In this document: one piece after another, positions 16,931 through 24,815 of the stretch
Position numbering within the stretch: the stretch's first letter is position 1
Layout of the letters: every line of letters begins with the position of its first letter
NCBI GenBank assembly: GCA_021850545.1
Contig: JAJZLU010000044.1
Location: 38,894-102,893 of the forward strand
Origin: Thermoplasmata archaeon
GTDB taxonomy: Archaea > Thermoplasmatota > Thermoplasmata > Thermoplasmatales > Thermoplasmataceae
Direction of reading: 5' to 3'
Length of the DNA: 64,000 bases
Position numbers and translations under genes: made by a program
The notes under the pieces: model-generated
The model's input: only the letters and a program-made list of their open reading frames with translations
Told to the model about the DNA's origin: nothing
Database searches by the model: none

Positions 16931-19318
16931 TTATTGCGATTCGCTCACTTCTATTTCCTGTGAACTGGCTGGGGATATTTTTCCTGTGTTCATGGAAATC
17001 CTTATGATCTCAGAATGGGCGGAGATTATTTTCTCATTGCCCCCAATGGTGAGGTCCCCCACCTCGGCACTCATGGATAGTTTCCTCTCAGTCTTGAAGG
17101 CCCTAATGCCGGCAATCACTGAGATGGCGTAATCAAATTCGGCCACCTCCTGTCCAGTAATTTCAAGGGGCAGCTTTGAAGGCCACTGCTCAAGGTGTAT
17201 GCTTTCCTTCAGGCCAAGGTTGTGCGTGTGGTATATTTCCTCAGTTATGAAAGGCAATACTGGAGCGTACATCTTCATGGTCTGCGAAAGGACGAAATTC
17301 AGGGTCTTGGAAACTTCGGCGAACAACTCATGGCCCAGGCTTTCTTTCCTGTTGTTTACGCTCTTTGCAATTTCAAGGTAATTGTCGCAGAACACATTCC
17401 AGAAGAAATTGTCAAGTTCTGCCCTTGCCCTGGAGACCTGATACTGTTCCATGCTGGCTGTGCAGGCATCAATCACGCTGCTGAGCTTGCCAAGGATCCA
17501 CCTGTTTACAGGATATTTCACTTCTGAAGGTGCTGTAGGTACACTCTGGGAACCAGTGATAATCCCGACAAGGTTTGCAGCATTGAGCATCTTGATCAAT
17601 GTCCTGCGGCCCCTGACGAAATCCTGCTCCTTCACTTTTATGTCTTCGCCGGGAATTGTTGTGGAAGCCCAGTATCTCACTGAGTCCGCGCCATACTGCT
17701 TGATGAGGGATTCCGGCTCTATGATGTTCCCCTTGCTCTTGCTCATTTTCTGGCCCAGTGGATCATAAACATTGCCGCTGATAGCAATGTGTTCCCAGGG
17801 GGCCTTTCCGTCATGGATATATGACCTCACAATGGTTGTGAAAGCCCAGAAGTTGATGATGTCATGGCCCTGGAACCTGATATCCATGGGATACAGGAGG
17901 CCGTAGAGGTTGTCATGGCCAAGGTACAGCCTCGGGGTAAGGGAGGAGGTGGCCCAGGTATCCATTATGTCAGTATCTGGCTCAAGTTCAGAGGAACCGC
18001 AATGAGGGCACTTCAGATCCACCTTGTCAAGCCTTGGGTCGACAGGAAGCTGTTCTTCATCTGCAAAAACAGGCTTGCCACACTTCTTGCAGTGCCATAC
18101 CGGGAATGGAACACCAAAGAATCTTTGCCTGGAGATGAGCCAGTCCCATTTCAATCCCTCTATCCAGTTGTCCAGCCTTACCTTCATATGCTCAGGAATC
18201 CATTTTACACTGGCTGCAGTGGCTTTCAGTTCTTCCTTTAGGTCCAGATACCTCACCGACCACTGCTTGCTGATGCTGATCTCAATGGGGGTGTCGCATC
18301 TCTCATGGGTGTTGACTGAGTGCTTTATCCTTTCAATCTTTTCAACCAGTCCCTCATCCTTCAGCTTCTGGAGCATGGTTTTCTTGGCTTCCTGGATGCT
18401 CAATCCTTTAAGGTCGCCTGAGAGTTCGTTCATCCTGCCCCTGTCATCTATTATTACCCTGAGCCCAAGGTTGCTGTATTTTCTCCACAGGGCAAGGTCA
18501 TTCTGGTCCCCAAAGGTACAGAGCATTTCAGCACCAGTGCCCTTTTCCATGTCAGCGTATTCGTCCGCGATCACCGGGACCTCATGGCCGTATAATGGGA
18601 CCTTCACTTTCTTTCCGATCATGTCCCTGTACCTTTCATCTGCCGGGTTGACTATGATTGCTATGCAGGCCCCAATCAATTCAGGCCTGGTAGTGGCAAT
18701 GAGCATGTTTTTGCTGGACTCCCCGAATTTAAGGTACACAAAATCCGCGGAAAGAACCTGGTCTTTCAGTTCAATCTGAGATATGGCTGTCCTGCATGTG
18801 GGGCACCTTATCGTGGGGGCTTCCTCTCGGTAGACTCTGTTTTTCTTCACAAGGTCAAGGAACATTTTCTGGGAAATTCTCTTGGATTCATCAGATGAGG
18901 TTCTGATAGAATTTCCGAAATTGGCGCTCATGCCTAGGTCCCGCCAGTTTTTGAGGAGTTCCGCTTCGGCCTTGTTGCTCTCTTCCGTGCAGAGCCTTAT
19001 GAATTCAACCAGCTCAGTGCGTTCCCCTTTTATTCCCAACTGCTTTTCCGTGTACCTTTCGGTGGGGAGCCCGTTGTCATCAAATCCCCAGGGATAGTAC
19101 ACCTGAAATCCCCTCATCCTCTTGTACCTGGCAATGAAGTCCTGGTGAGGGTATGAAAAGGCATGGCCCATATGCATCTTGCCAGAAATGGTTGGTGGTG
19201 GTGTGTCAATGGCAAACCACCTGGAGCGATCCCTTACACTGGCATCATACCTGTAGATGTCATTTTCAATCCAGTGTTTTTTCCATTTTTCTTCAATATT
19301 GGGAAGGTCCAGTTCCAT
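16931..19318 (-). CDS. valS: Valyl-tRNA synthetase
   Basis: The enzyme charges tRNA-Val. This is a class I synthetase of 795 residues. The HIGH-type motif is within PPTISGKMHMGHAFSYPHQ, the KMSKS motif is GQKMSKSKGN, and the catalytic domain carries paired CxxC zinc motifs (CPTC; CKKC...CPHC). I start at the ATG at 19318. A TATA-like TTAAAA (19342-19347) lies 25 bases upstream, whereas the longest ORF form would add 36 residues with no family match. It is divergent from the AraC-Ogt gene. ValRS is preferred over IleRS or LeuRS from the PPTISGK and FDDNGLPTERY motifs and the short length. Confidence 0.93.
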   Translation of the reverse strand: MELDLPNIEEKWKKHWIENDIYRYDASVRDRSRWFAIDTPPPTISGKMHMGHAFSYPHQDFIARYKRMRGFQVYYPWGFDDNGLPTERYTEKQLGIKGERTELVEFIRLCTEESNKAEAELLKNWRDLGMSANFGNSIRTSSDESKRISQKMFLDLVKKNRVYREEAPTIRCPTCRTAISQIELKDQVLSADFVYLKFGESSKNMLIATTRPELIGACIAIIVNPADERYRDMIGKKVKVPLYGHEVPVIADEYADMEKGTGAEMLCTFGDQNDLALWRKYSNLGLRVIIDDRGRMNELSGDLKGLSIQEAKKTMLQKLKDEGLVEKIERIKHSVNTHERCDTPIEISISKQWSVRYLDLKEELKATAASVKWIPEHMKVRLDNWIEGLKWDWLISRQRFFGVPFPVWHCKKCGKPVFADEEQLPVDPRLDKVDLKCPHCGSSELEPDTDIMDTWATSSLTPRLYLGHDNLYGLLYPMDIRFQGHDIINFWAFTTIVRSYIHDGKAPWEHIAISGNVYDPLGQKMSKSKGNIIEPESLIKQYGADSVRYWASTTIPGEDIKVKEQDFVRGRRTLIKMLNAANLVGIITGSQSVPTAPSEVKYPVNRWILGKLSSVIDACTASMEQYQVSRARAELDNFFWNVFCDNYLEIAKSVNNRKESLGHELFAEVSKTLNFVLSQTMKMYAPVLPFITEEIYHTHNLGLKESIHLEQWPSKLPLEITGQEVAEFDYAISVIAGIRAFKTERKLSMSAEVGDLTIGGNEKIISAHSEIIRISMNTGKISPASSQEIEVSESQ

Positions 19319-19441
19319 AGGAAAGGTTAATTTTCTCTGCATTAAAACGATTTGCTTCATGCCGATGATGCAGGCATATTCATGGTGGACTTTGCAAAAT
19401 TCCGACAAAATGTCTTTTAGCCCCACACATCTAATGCCAAT

Positions 19442-20329
19442 GTGAAGGAATCGGGAAACTCAGGCCAGGCTGCTGAATTTGAAACTTCAGAGAATAAGGG
19501 TGACATGGGTAAGGTGAAGCTTGTGGAACAGATATGTGATTACATCAGGTCTAACCTAATCTCCAGCCTCACCCTCGTAGATCTGGAAAGTAAATTCGGA
19601 GTCCGAGGCTATACAATCCAGAGGTGGTTCAAGGATATCATGGGAATCACCCCCAGGAAGTACATGGAAGAGCAGAGGATCCACAAGCTCAAGATCAACC
19701 TGAGGAAAGGCGAACCTATGCCGCAGGCAATCTACAGCACTGGCTACAGGTCGCAGAGTTGGCTCTATGAGGATTCACTTTCCAAGCTTGGCATGGTCCC
19801 CAGCGCCTACAGGAAGGGCGGAGACGGCGAGACAATTTATTTCCTCACCGGGAGGTGCGTCCTGGGCACACTGATTGTGGCTGAGACTGAGCAGGGAATA
19901 TGTGCCGTGAGCATCGGAGACAGCGAAGAGGTGCTTGAACTTGCCCTGAGAAGGGAATTCTACAAGGCAGACCTTCAGAGATCAGAAAGGGCCAGGGAAA
20001 GGCTCAATTCACTTCTGCAGTATTTTGAGGGCCAGAGCCTCAACCTGCCGGTCGCTTTGCAGGGTACGGATTTCCAGCAGAGGGTCTGGACAGCCATTGC
20101 GTCCATACCTTACGGGGAAACAAGGACATACAATGAGATTGCAGAGATCATAGGGAAACCCAAGGCATACAGGGCGGTAGCAAACGCCTGCGGAGCCAAC
20201 CATGTGCCCCTGGTGATTCCATGCCACAGGGTTGTAAGGAAAGACGGCTCACTGGGGGGTTACGCCCTGGGCGTTGACCGCAAGAAATACCTCCTCGAGA
20301 TGGAAAAGAGGAACTCTTCAAAGAGATAG
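19442..20329 (+). CDS. AraC-type HTH fused to O6-alkylguanine-DNA alkyltransferase (Ada-like)
   Basis: The protein repairs O6-alkylguanine by transferring the alkyl group to its own cysteine. Residues 45-125 form an AraC-family helix-turn-helix (FGVRGYTIQRWFKDIMGITP; GYRSQSWLYEDSLSKLGMVPS), and residues 135-290 form the Ogt domain with the active-site motif PCHRVV (C261). It corresponds to Ada without the N-terminal zinc/methylphosphotriester domain. So either the DNA-binding part senses damage differently or it only guides repair. The start is uncertain: GTG at 19442 fits a TTTTAG box 26 bases upstream, while ATG at 19505 has an AAGGGTG ribosome-binding site. Confidence 0.87.
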   Translation: MKESGNSGQAAEFETSENKGDMGKVKLVEQICDYIRSNLISSLTLVDLESKFGVRGYTIQRWFKDIMGITPRKYMEEQRIHKLKINLRKGEPMPQAIYSTGYRSQSWLYEDSLSKLGMVPSAYRKGGDGETIYFLTGRCVLGTLIVAETEQGICAVSIGDSEEVLELALRREFYKADLQRSERARERLNSLLQYFEGQSLNLPVALQGTDFQQRVWTAIASIPYGETRTYNEIAEIIGKPKAYRAVANACGANHVPLVIPCHRVVRKDGSLGGYALGVDRKKYLLEMEKRNSSKR

Positions 20330-20345
20330 ACGGGGAGAGGATTTT

Positions 20346-21290
20346 ATGATAAGTTCAGCGGAAACTGAGAGCGTCCTGAAAAAGAGCCACTACTCTGGAA
20401 GAGTTTTGCCCATTGCTATCCTTGTAATGCTCAGCATAATCTGGGGAATGGCCTTTGTAGCCATAAAATATCTTGAGCCGGTTCTCAATCCGGTAAACCT
20501 GACTCTTCTCAGGTGGTTCGTGGCAAGTGCTGCGTTTCTTGCCCTCGCCCCATTCCTTGGCAAGATGAAGCAAAAGTTCCAGATGCGCGATCTGCCAAGG
20601 CTGGCACTGGTTTCTTTCGCAAATGTGGTCAGTTACCACCTTACACTCAACTTTTCAGAGAGTTCAATATCTGCAGGCCTTGCTGTTCTCATAACATCAA
20701 TGGGGCCGGTTTTCATATTATTATTGTCATGGCTCTTCCTCGGCGAGAGGCATGGAAAGCGTGTCATTCTTGCAGTGGCCGTTGCATTCTCAGGTGCAAT
20801 AATTCTCTCCGCAGGAAGCAGCGTGGGAACTGGCAGCTCATCAATTTATGGCATCCTGGAGGCTGTGGGCACTGCCATCTCATATTCAGTGTTCGCAGTG
20901 TTTTCCAAACCCCTCGTGGGTAAGTATGGCGCAATTCCACTCACCATCTGGGCGGGCCTGCTGGGTACCCTGATGCTTGTGCCACTTGTGTCTGGAAGCT
21001 TTATTGCCCAGGTTACAGCCATGCCACCTGATGCATGGATTTCAATGCTTTACCTTTCTCTGGCCAGCACAGTACTGGGGTACATGATCTTCTACACTCT
21101 TGTCAACAGGGGAGCACTTTCAAAACTTGCCGTCCAGTTATACCTGATTCCTTTGGTGGGCGTGCTTGGCGGAGTCGTGGTGCTCGAAGAATCCATAACT
21201 GCATTTACGGTTGCCGGCGGGGCTGCAATGCTCACTGCAGTAGCCATAGCCACTGGAAACATCAGGCTGAAAAATCTTGAAAAGGAATGA
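20346..21290 (+). CDS. EamA/DMT-family transporter
   Basis: The 314-residue protein has ten predicted membrane helices in two repeated halves, the layout of drug/metabolite transporters (EamA). The first half starts MLSIIWGMAFVAIKYLEP, which is typical. A GGGGAGAGGA ribosome-binding stretch supports the ATG at 20346. The gene follows the AraC-Ogt gene by 16 bases and is probably co-transcribed. Substrates of this family range from amino acids to toxic compounds and cannot be read from the sequence. Confidence 0.88.
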   Translation: MISSAETESVLKKSHYSGRVLPIAILVMLSIIWGMAFVAIKYLEPVLNPVNLTLLRWFVASAAFLALAPFLGKMKQKFQMRDLPRLALVSFANVVSYHLTLNFSESSISAGLAVLITSMGPVFILLLSWLFLGERHGKRVILAVAVAFSGAIILSAGSSVGTGSSSIYGILEAVGTAISYSVFAVFSKPLVGKYGAIPLTIWAGLLGTLMLVPLVSGSFIAQVTAMPPDAWISMLYLSLASTVLGYMIFYTLVNRGALSKLAVQLYLIPLVGVLGGVVVLEESITAFTVAGGAAMLTAVAIATGNIRLKNLEKE

Positions 21291-21377
21291 GCTCTAGCGG
21301 GAGCGTTCAGTCATGTTACTAATATCATAGATGCTGAATGGTAATGTTATTACATATGATTGGATATTAGTTGTACA

Positions 21378-21833
21378 ATGAAAGAGCAAAGCCAGATTTT
21401 TGCTCCCCTGATCAGGCATGAGAACAGTATCATCGAAAGTTATCAGGAACTTTCTGAACAGGCAGCGCAGTCAAACATTCAATATTTCCTTAGGCTATTC
21501 ATTAGAGGGCATCAGGAGATAGTAAAGATGCTGAAAGCCTATGGAAAAGACGGGAAACATGTCTCATTTGCACACCGTGAGGTTCTGTTGCCCATAGATG
21601 CCACCCAGCACCTTGTTATAGATGACCACATAGACATCAATAGCCTTCAGAGTGTGCTCCTGCATATAGCAAAGGCTGAGGAGCAGTCAGTGGAAGAATT
21701 TACTGTGCTCATCGGAGAAATCAGGGACAAGAGGGCCCACGAGTTCCTTGAGAAGATCAGGGATGAGAAAACCTCCATGACAACCCAGGCGGATCGGCTG
21801 TACCACGACATGATCGAATCTAAAATATCCTGA
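21378..21833 (+). CDS. Four-helix, ferritin-like protein of unknown function
   Basis: The 151-residue protein is all helical. Acidic and histidine residues recur in the four helices (RHENSIIESYQEL, RGHQEIVKML, AKAEEQSVEEFTVL, DRLYHDMI), the kind of pattern seen in ferritin-like or rubrerythrin-like di-iron bundles. A full ExxH pair set is not clear, so metal binding is only suggested. The ATG at 21378 is chosen over the TTG at 21360. A palindrome GTAATGTTATTAC (21341-21353) lies 25-37 bases upstream of it. The dtdA gene follows 15 bases later. Confidence 0.6.
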   Translation: MKEQSQIFAPLIRHENSIIESYQELSEQAAQSNIQYFLRLFIRGHQEIVKMLKAYGKDGKHVSFAHREVLLPIDATQHLVIDDHIDINSLQSVLLHIAKAEEQSVEEFTVLIGEIRDKRAHEFLEKIRDEKTSMTTQADRLYHDMIESKIS

Positions 21834-21848
21834 ACCGATTAACCCGTG

Positions 21849-22643
21849 ATGCATCTTATTTTGGCCTCAAGGGAGGACGAAGCAAGCATGTCCATGGCCA
21901 GCAGGCTGCTGGAAACATTTGATTTCAGGGAGTTTGAAGGCCAGGACGGTGTACGGTCCCATGGAGACTACCTTTTTTCTTACATAGGCGTGAAACACCT
22001 ATACCTGGAAAATTTTGGCCAGCTTTATGCAGGCATCCGTGACAGGGTAAAGGATATCATTTTCCTGTCCAGGCATTCCTCAAAGGCGGACATCAAGTCG
22101 CTCACGGTGCACCCGACAGGGAATTTCAATGGAGCATTGCTTGGCGGAAGGGAAAAGAAATTGTCCATGAGCGATCCGGGGAAGATGACTTCCACCCTCA
22201 GGGCGATGAACCAGATATACGGGGGATCTCTTTTCAGCGTTACATTTGAGGCTACTCACCATGGCCCTTTACTGAACATCCCGAACTTCTTCATTGAGAT
22301 AGGGACGACTGAAGCACAGTGGAAGGACCCTGATGCCCTGGATTGCGTAATCCATGCAATAATGAAGCCGGAAACGGTTGGCTATCCCGCATTCGTTGGC
22401 GCCGGGGGAGGGCACTATATGCCCAAGGTGACAAGATATGCCCTGGAGAACCAGATTGACATCGGCCATATGATCTCAAAGCATGCACTTGAGGACATCA
22501 CCGAATCCATGATAATCCAGAGTATTGAGAAAACACCTTCCTGCAAAGGGTTCGTCATTGACAGGAAAGGGGTTAAGTCGCAGGCAAAACAGCTCATTTC
22601 AGGAATAAGTGACCAGCTAGGGCTCGAAATGGTAATGGTTTGA
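21849..22643 (+). CDS. dtdA: D-aminoacyl-tRNA deacylase, archaeal DtdA type
   Basis: The enzyme removes D-amino acids from mischarged tRNAs. The 264-residue protein has the DtdA/GEK1 family motifs FLSRHSSKADIKSLTVHPTGN (about residues 73-93), FEATHHGP and VGAGGGHYMPK. It probably shares a transcript with the helical protein upstream. The start is ATG 21849, directly after an in-frame GTG. T-runs after the stop look like a terminator. Confidence 0.93.
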   Translation: MHLILASREDEASMSMASRLLETFDFREFEGQDGVRSHGDYLFSYIGVKHLYLENFGQLYAGIRDRVKDIIFLSRHSSKADIKSLTVHPTGNFNGALLGGREKKLSMSDPGKMTSTLRAMNQIYGGSLFSVTFEATHHGPLLNIPNFFIEIGTTEAQWKDPDALDCVIHAIMKPETVGYPAFVGAGGGHYMPKVTRYALENQIDIGHMISKHALEDITESMIIQSIEKTPSCKGFVIDRKGVKSQAKQLISGISDQLGLEMVMV

Positions 22644-22659
22644 AAATCACGATAATCTA

Positions 22660-22690
22660 TATTTTTTGTAAAATATTTTTTATCTTTTAT
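22660..22690 (+). terminator. Paired T-runs after dtdA
   Basis: Two T6 runs (22662-22667 and 22676-22681) in an AT-rich stretch follow the dtdA stop codon by about 20 bases. This fits an archaeal oligo-T terminator separating dtdA from the next operon. Confidence 0.5.
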
Positions 22691-22780
22691 ACACATAATT
22701 CAATATCTGCTAACCTTGGAAAACCCATAGTGGAGGCGAAATAATTCTCTGAATAATCATTAAATATATTTAAATACAAA

Positions 22781-22826
22781 TGAGTGTTATCTTCACTCAA
22801 GTCAGGCACGTTTTTGTCTGAGTGAA
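22781..22826 (+). promoter_or_regulatory. Overlapping inverted repeats before the PLP-DUF1611-PP-loop operon
   Basis: TGAGTG (22781-22786), TTCACTCA (22792-22799) and TGAGTGAA (22819-22826) allow two mutually exclusive pairings: a short 7-base-loop hairpin, or an 8-bp stem with a 19-base loop that ends five bases before the ATG at 22832. TATA-like ATATATTTAAATA lies at about 22764-22777. If transcription starts near 22795-22800, the element may act as a DNA operator instead of RNA. Confidence 0.45.
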
Positions 22827-22831
22827 ATGAA

Positions 22832-23797
22832 ATGGAAGGAATGGACGAAGAAGAACCTCCTGGAAAGACACCATTTTTTAGAGCATCCAATCTTGAACGC
22901 GCCCTCAACCTAAAGAAACTTTATATCAAGTTTGAGGGAGCTGGTCTTACAGGAACCCAGAAAGACAGGATATCTAAGCTTCATGTTCTCAGGGCCAAGG
23001 AAAAGGGATACAATACAGTTTCCCTCGCCACCTGCGGAAATTATGGCGCTTCAATTTCCTATTTTGCCAGTGTCTATGGAATGAAGTCGGTCATTGCAGT
23101 TCCAGGCTATTATGCAGGGGAGCGAAATGATGAGATAAGGCAGAACGGGGCCGAAGTGCTGGAAGTTGACAGGAAATACGAGGACCTTGTTGAATACATG
23201 AGGGACCGCTCCAACGATGAGGCATGGTATGACTCAAGCCCCGGCTCTGTGAACTCAAACCTTGACATTGAAGGTTATGAGGGCATTGCACACGAAATAG
23301 TGGCACAGCTCGGACATGCCCCGCAATACGTATCTGTTCCGCTTGGAAATGGAACAACCCTTGCAGGGATATATTCGGGTTTCGAGAAAATGCAGCGCAA
23401 GGGCATCATAAGGAAGGTGCCATCGTTCATTGGTTCAAGCACTCCCAATGGCAACCCCATCGTGGCTTCATGGAAGAGGAGAAGGAAAACCCTAATGGAG
23501 CTTGACCCTTCAACAATCCGGGAGACGAAAGCCTCTGAACCCCTGGTCGCTTACAGGTCCTACGATGGGCAGAAAGCGCTCAATGCGCTTTACAGAAGCA
23601 ACGGAATGGCAACATATGTTACCGATGATGAGATGTACCGGTATTCAAGCCTCATTGAGAAGGCAGAAATGCTTTCTGTGCTGCCGGCTTCAGCAGCCTC
23701 ACTGGCCGCAGTGGACAAAACAATCAACAGGAAGCTTGACAACAGGGAAATCGTGGTTGTCCTCACAGGCAGGTCAAAAATATGGACAACGCAGTAG
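22832..23797 (+). CDS. Threonine-synthase-like fold type II PLP enzyme
   Basis: The 321-residue protein has the fold type II PLP signature TGTQKDR with K44 as the predicted Schiff-base lysine, followed by ATCGNYGASISYFAS (like the NGN phosphate/substrate loop) and SVPLGNGTTLAGI (phosphate-binding Gly loop). It resembles threonine synthase but is short and divergent, so the substrate is unknown; an amino acid is likely. The next gene starts 16 bases inside its 3' end, so translation is coupled with the DUF1611 gene. A hairpin-capable repeat lies just upstream. Confidence 0.85.
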   Translation: MEGMDEEEPPGKTPFFRASNLERALNLKKLYIKFEGAGLTGTQKDRISKLHVLRAKEKGYNTVSLATCGNYGASISYFASVYGMKSVIAVPGYYAGERNDEIRQNGAEVLEVDRKYEDLVEYMRDRSNDEAWYDSSPGSVNSNLDIEGYEGIAHEIVAQLGHAPQYVSVPLGNGTTLAGIYSGFEKMQRKGIIRKVPSFIGSSTPNGNPIVASWKRRRKTLMELDPSTIRETKASEPLVAYRSYDGQKALNALYRSNGMATYVTDDEMYRYSSLIEKAEMLSVLPASAASLAAVDKTINRKLDNREIVVVLTGRSKIWTTQ

Positions 23798-24810
23798 TCC
23801 TTGCTGAGGGAGTTTTTGGCTCTACCTATGGAAAGACTGCCAATGGGCTGGTGAGATTCACCAAAAGGTTCAGCGTTGTCGCTGTGATAGATTCGACAAA
23901 GTCTGGCAACGATGCCGGCACTGTTCTCACCGGAAAGCCAAAGGGCATACCGATAGTGTCAACAGTGGAAGAGGGCATCAAGCTTGGTGCCAGGACACTG
24001 GTGGTTGGCGTTGCCACAGACGGCGGCTACATACCTGACGAATACAGGAGGTTCATTGCCGATGCAATTTCCCATGGCCTTAACATAGTGAGCGGCCTGC
24101 ACGAATTCATTTCCGATGACCCAGAATTTTCAGCACTGGCGGCAAAATATGGTTCACATATAACAGACGTAAGGAAGCTGTTCAGGGATATCCAACCCCC
24201 TTACACCGGAGAGATAAGGGAAGTCAAGGCACTGAAGATTGCAGTGCTCGGAACAGACAGCGCAATCGGAAAGCGCACAACCGCCGTCATCATGACCAAT
24301 GCACTCAGGGAGAAAGGAATCCCCACCGCCATGGTTGGGACTGGCCAGACCGCCTGGATGCAGGGCTTCAAGCATACAGTTGTGGTTGACTCCATGATCA
24401 ACGATTTCATACCCGGCGGCCTTGAAGGCATGACTGTGGAGGCATGGAGGGAAGAGAACCCGGAAATAATTTTTATAGAAGGACAGGGATCCGTTCTGCA
24501 CCCCGCCTATCCTGGCAGTTTTGAGATCATAGGCGCATGCAGGCCTGACGGCATAATACTGCAGCACGCCCCGAAGAGAAAATTCTTTGACGGCTTCCCA
24601 GACATTCCAATCCCGGACCTGAAGAAATACATCGATATCCTTGAACTGCTCTCAGGGCACAGAGTCATTGCCATTTCCCTTAACAGGGAGGGCATGACAG
24701 ATGCCGAAGTGAAGGAGGAAATTGCGGGCCTGGAATCCAAATACGGAATACCTGTTTTTGATCCTCTTAACCTGAACCCGGAAGTAGCCAAGAGCATTGT
24801 CGGGCACTGA
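23782..24810 (+). CDS. DUF1611 P-loop protein (DgcN-like family)
   Basis: The 342-residue protein has an N-terminal Rossmann-like domain (residues 1-150) and a C-terminal P-loop domain with the Walker-type motif G157-TDSAIGKRTT167, then GTGQTAWMQG and IFIEGQGSVLHPAYPGS. This is the DUF1611 family. A bacterial member, DgcN, has been reported as a D-glutamate N-acetyltransferase; whether this protein does the same is unknown. It overlaps the PLP-enzyme gene and is followed by the PP-loop gene after five bases. The trio is likely one pathway acting on an amino acid. Confidence 0.85.
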   Translation: MDNAVVLAEGVFGSTYGKTANGLVRFTKRFSVVAVIDSTKSGNDAGTVLTGKPKGIPIVSTVEEGIKLGARTLVVGVATDGGYIPDEYRRFIADAISHGLNIVSGLHEFISDDPEFSALAAKYGSHITDVRKLFRDIQPPYTGEIREVKALKIAVLGTDSAIGKRTTAVIMTNALREKGIPTAMVGTGQTAWMQGFKHTVVVDSMINDFIPGGLEGMTVEAWREENPEIIFIEGQGSVLHPAYPGSFEIIGACRPDGIILQHAPKRKFFDGFPDIPIPDLKKYIDILELLSGHRVIAISLNREGMTDAEVKEEIAGLESKYGIPVFDPLNLNPEVAKSIVGH

Positions 24811-24815
24811 TTACA

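Noticed and set aside
22660-22831. tRNA or other structured RNA gene between dtdA and the PLP-enzyme gene
   Set aside because: The region is AT-rich with a terminator, a promoter and short repeats; no cloverleaf or T-loop motif was found.
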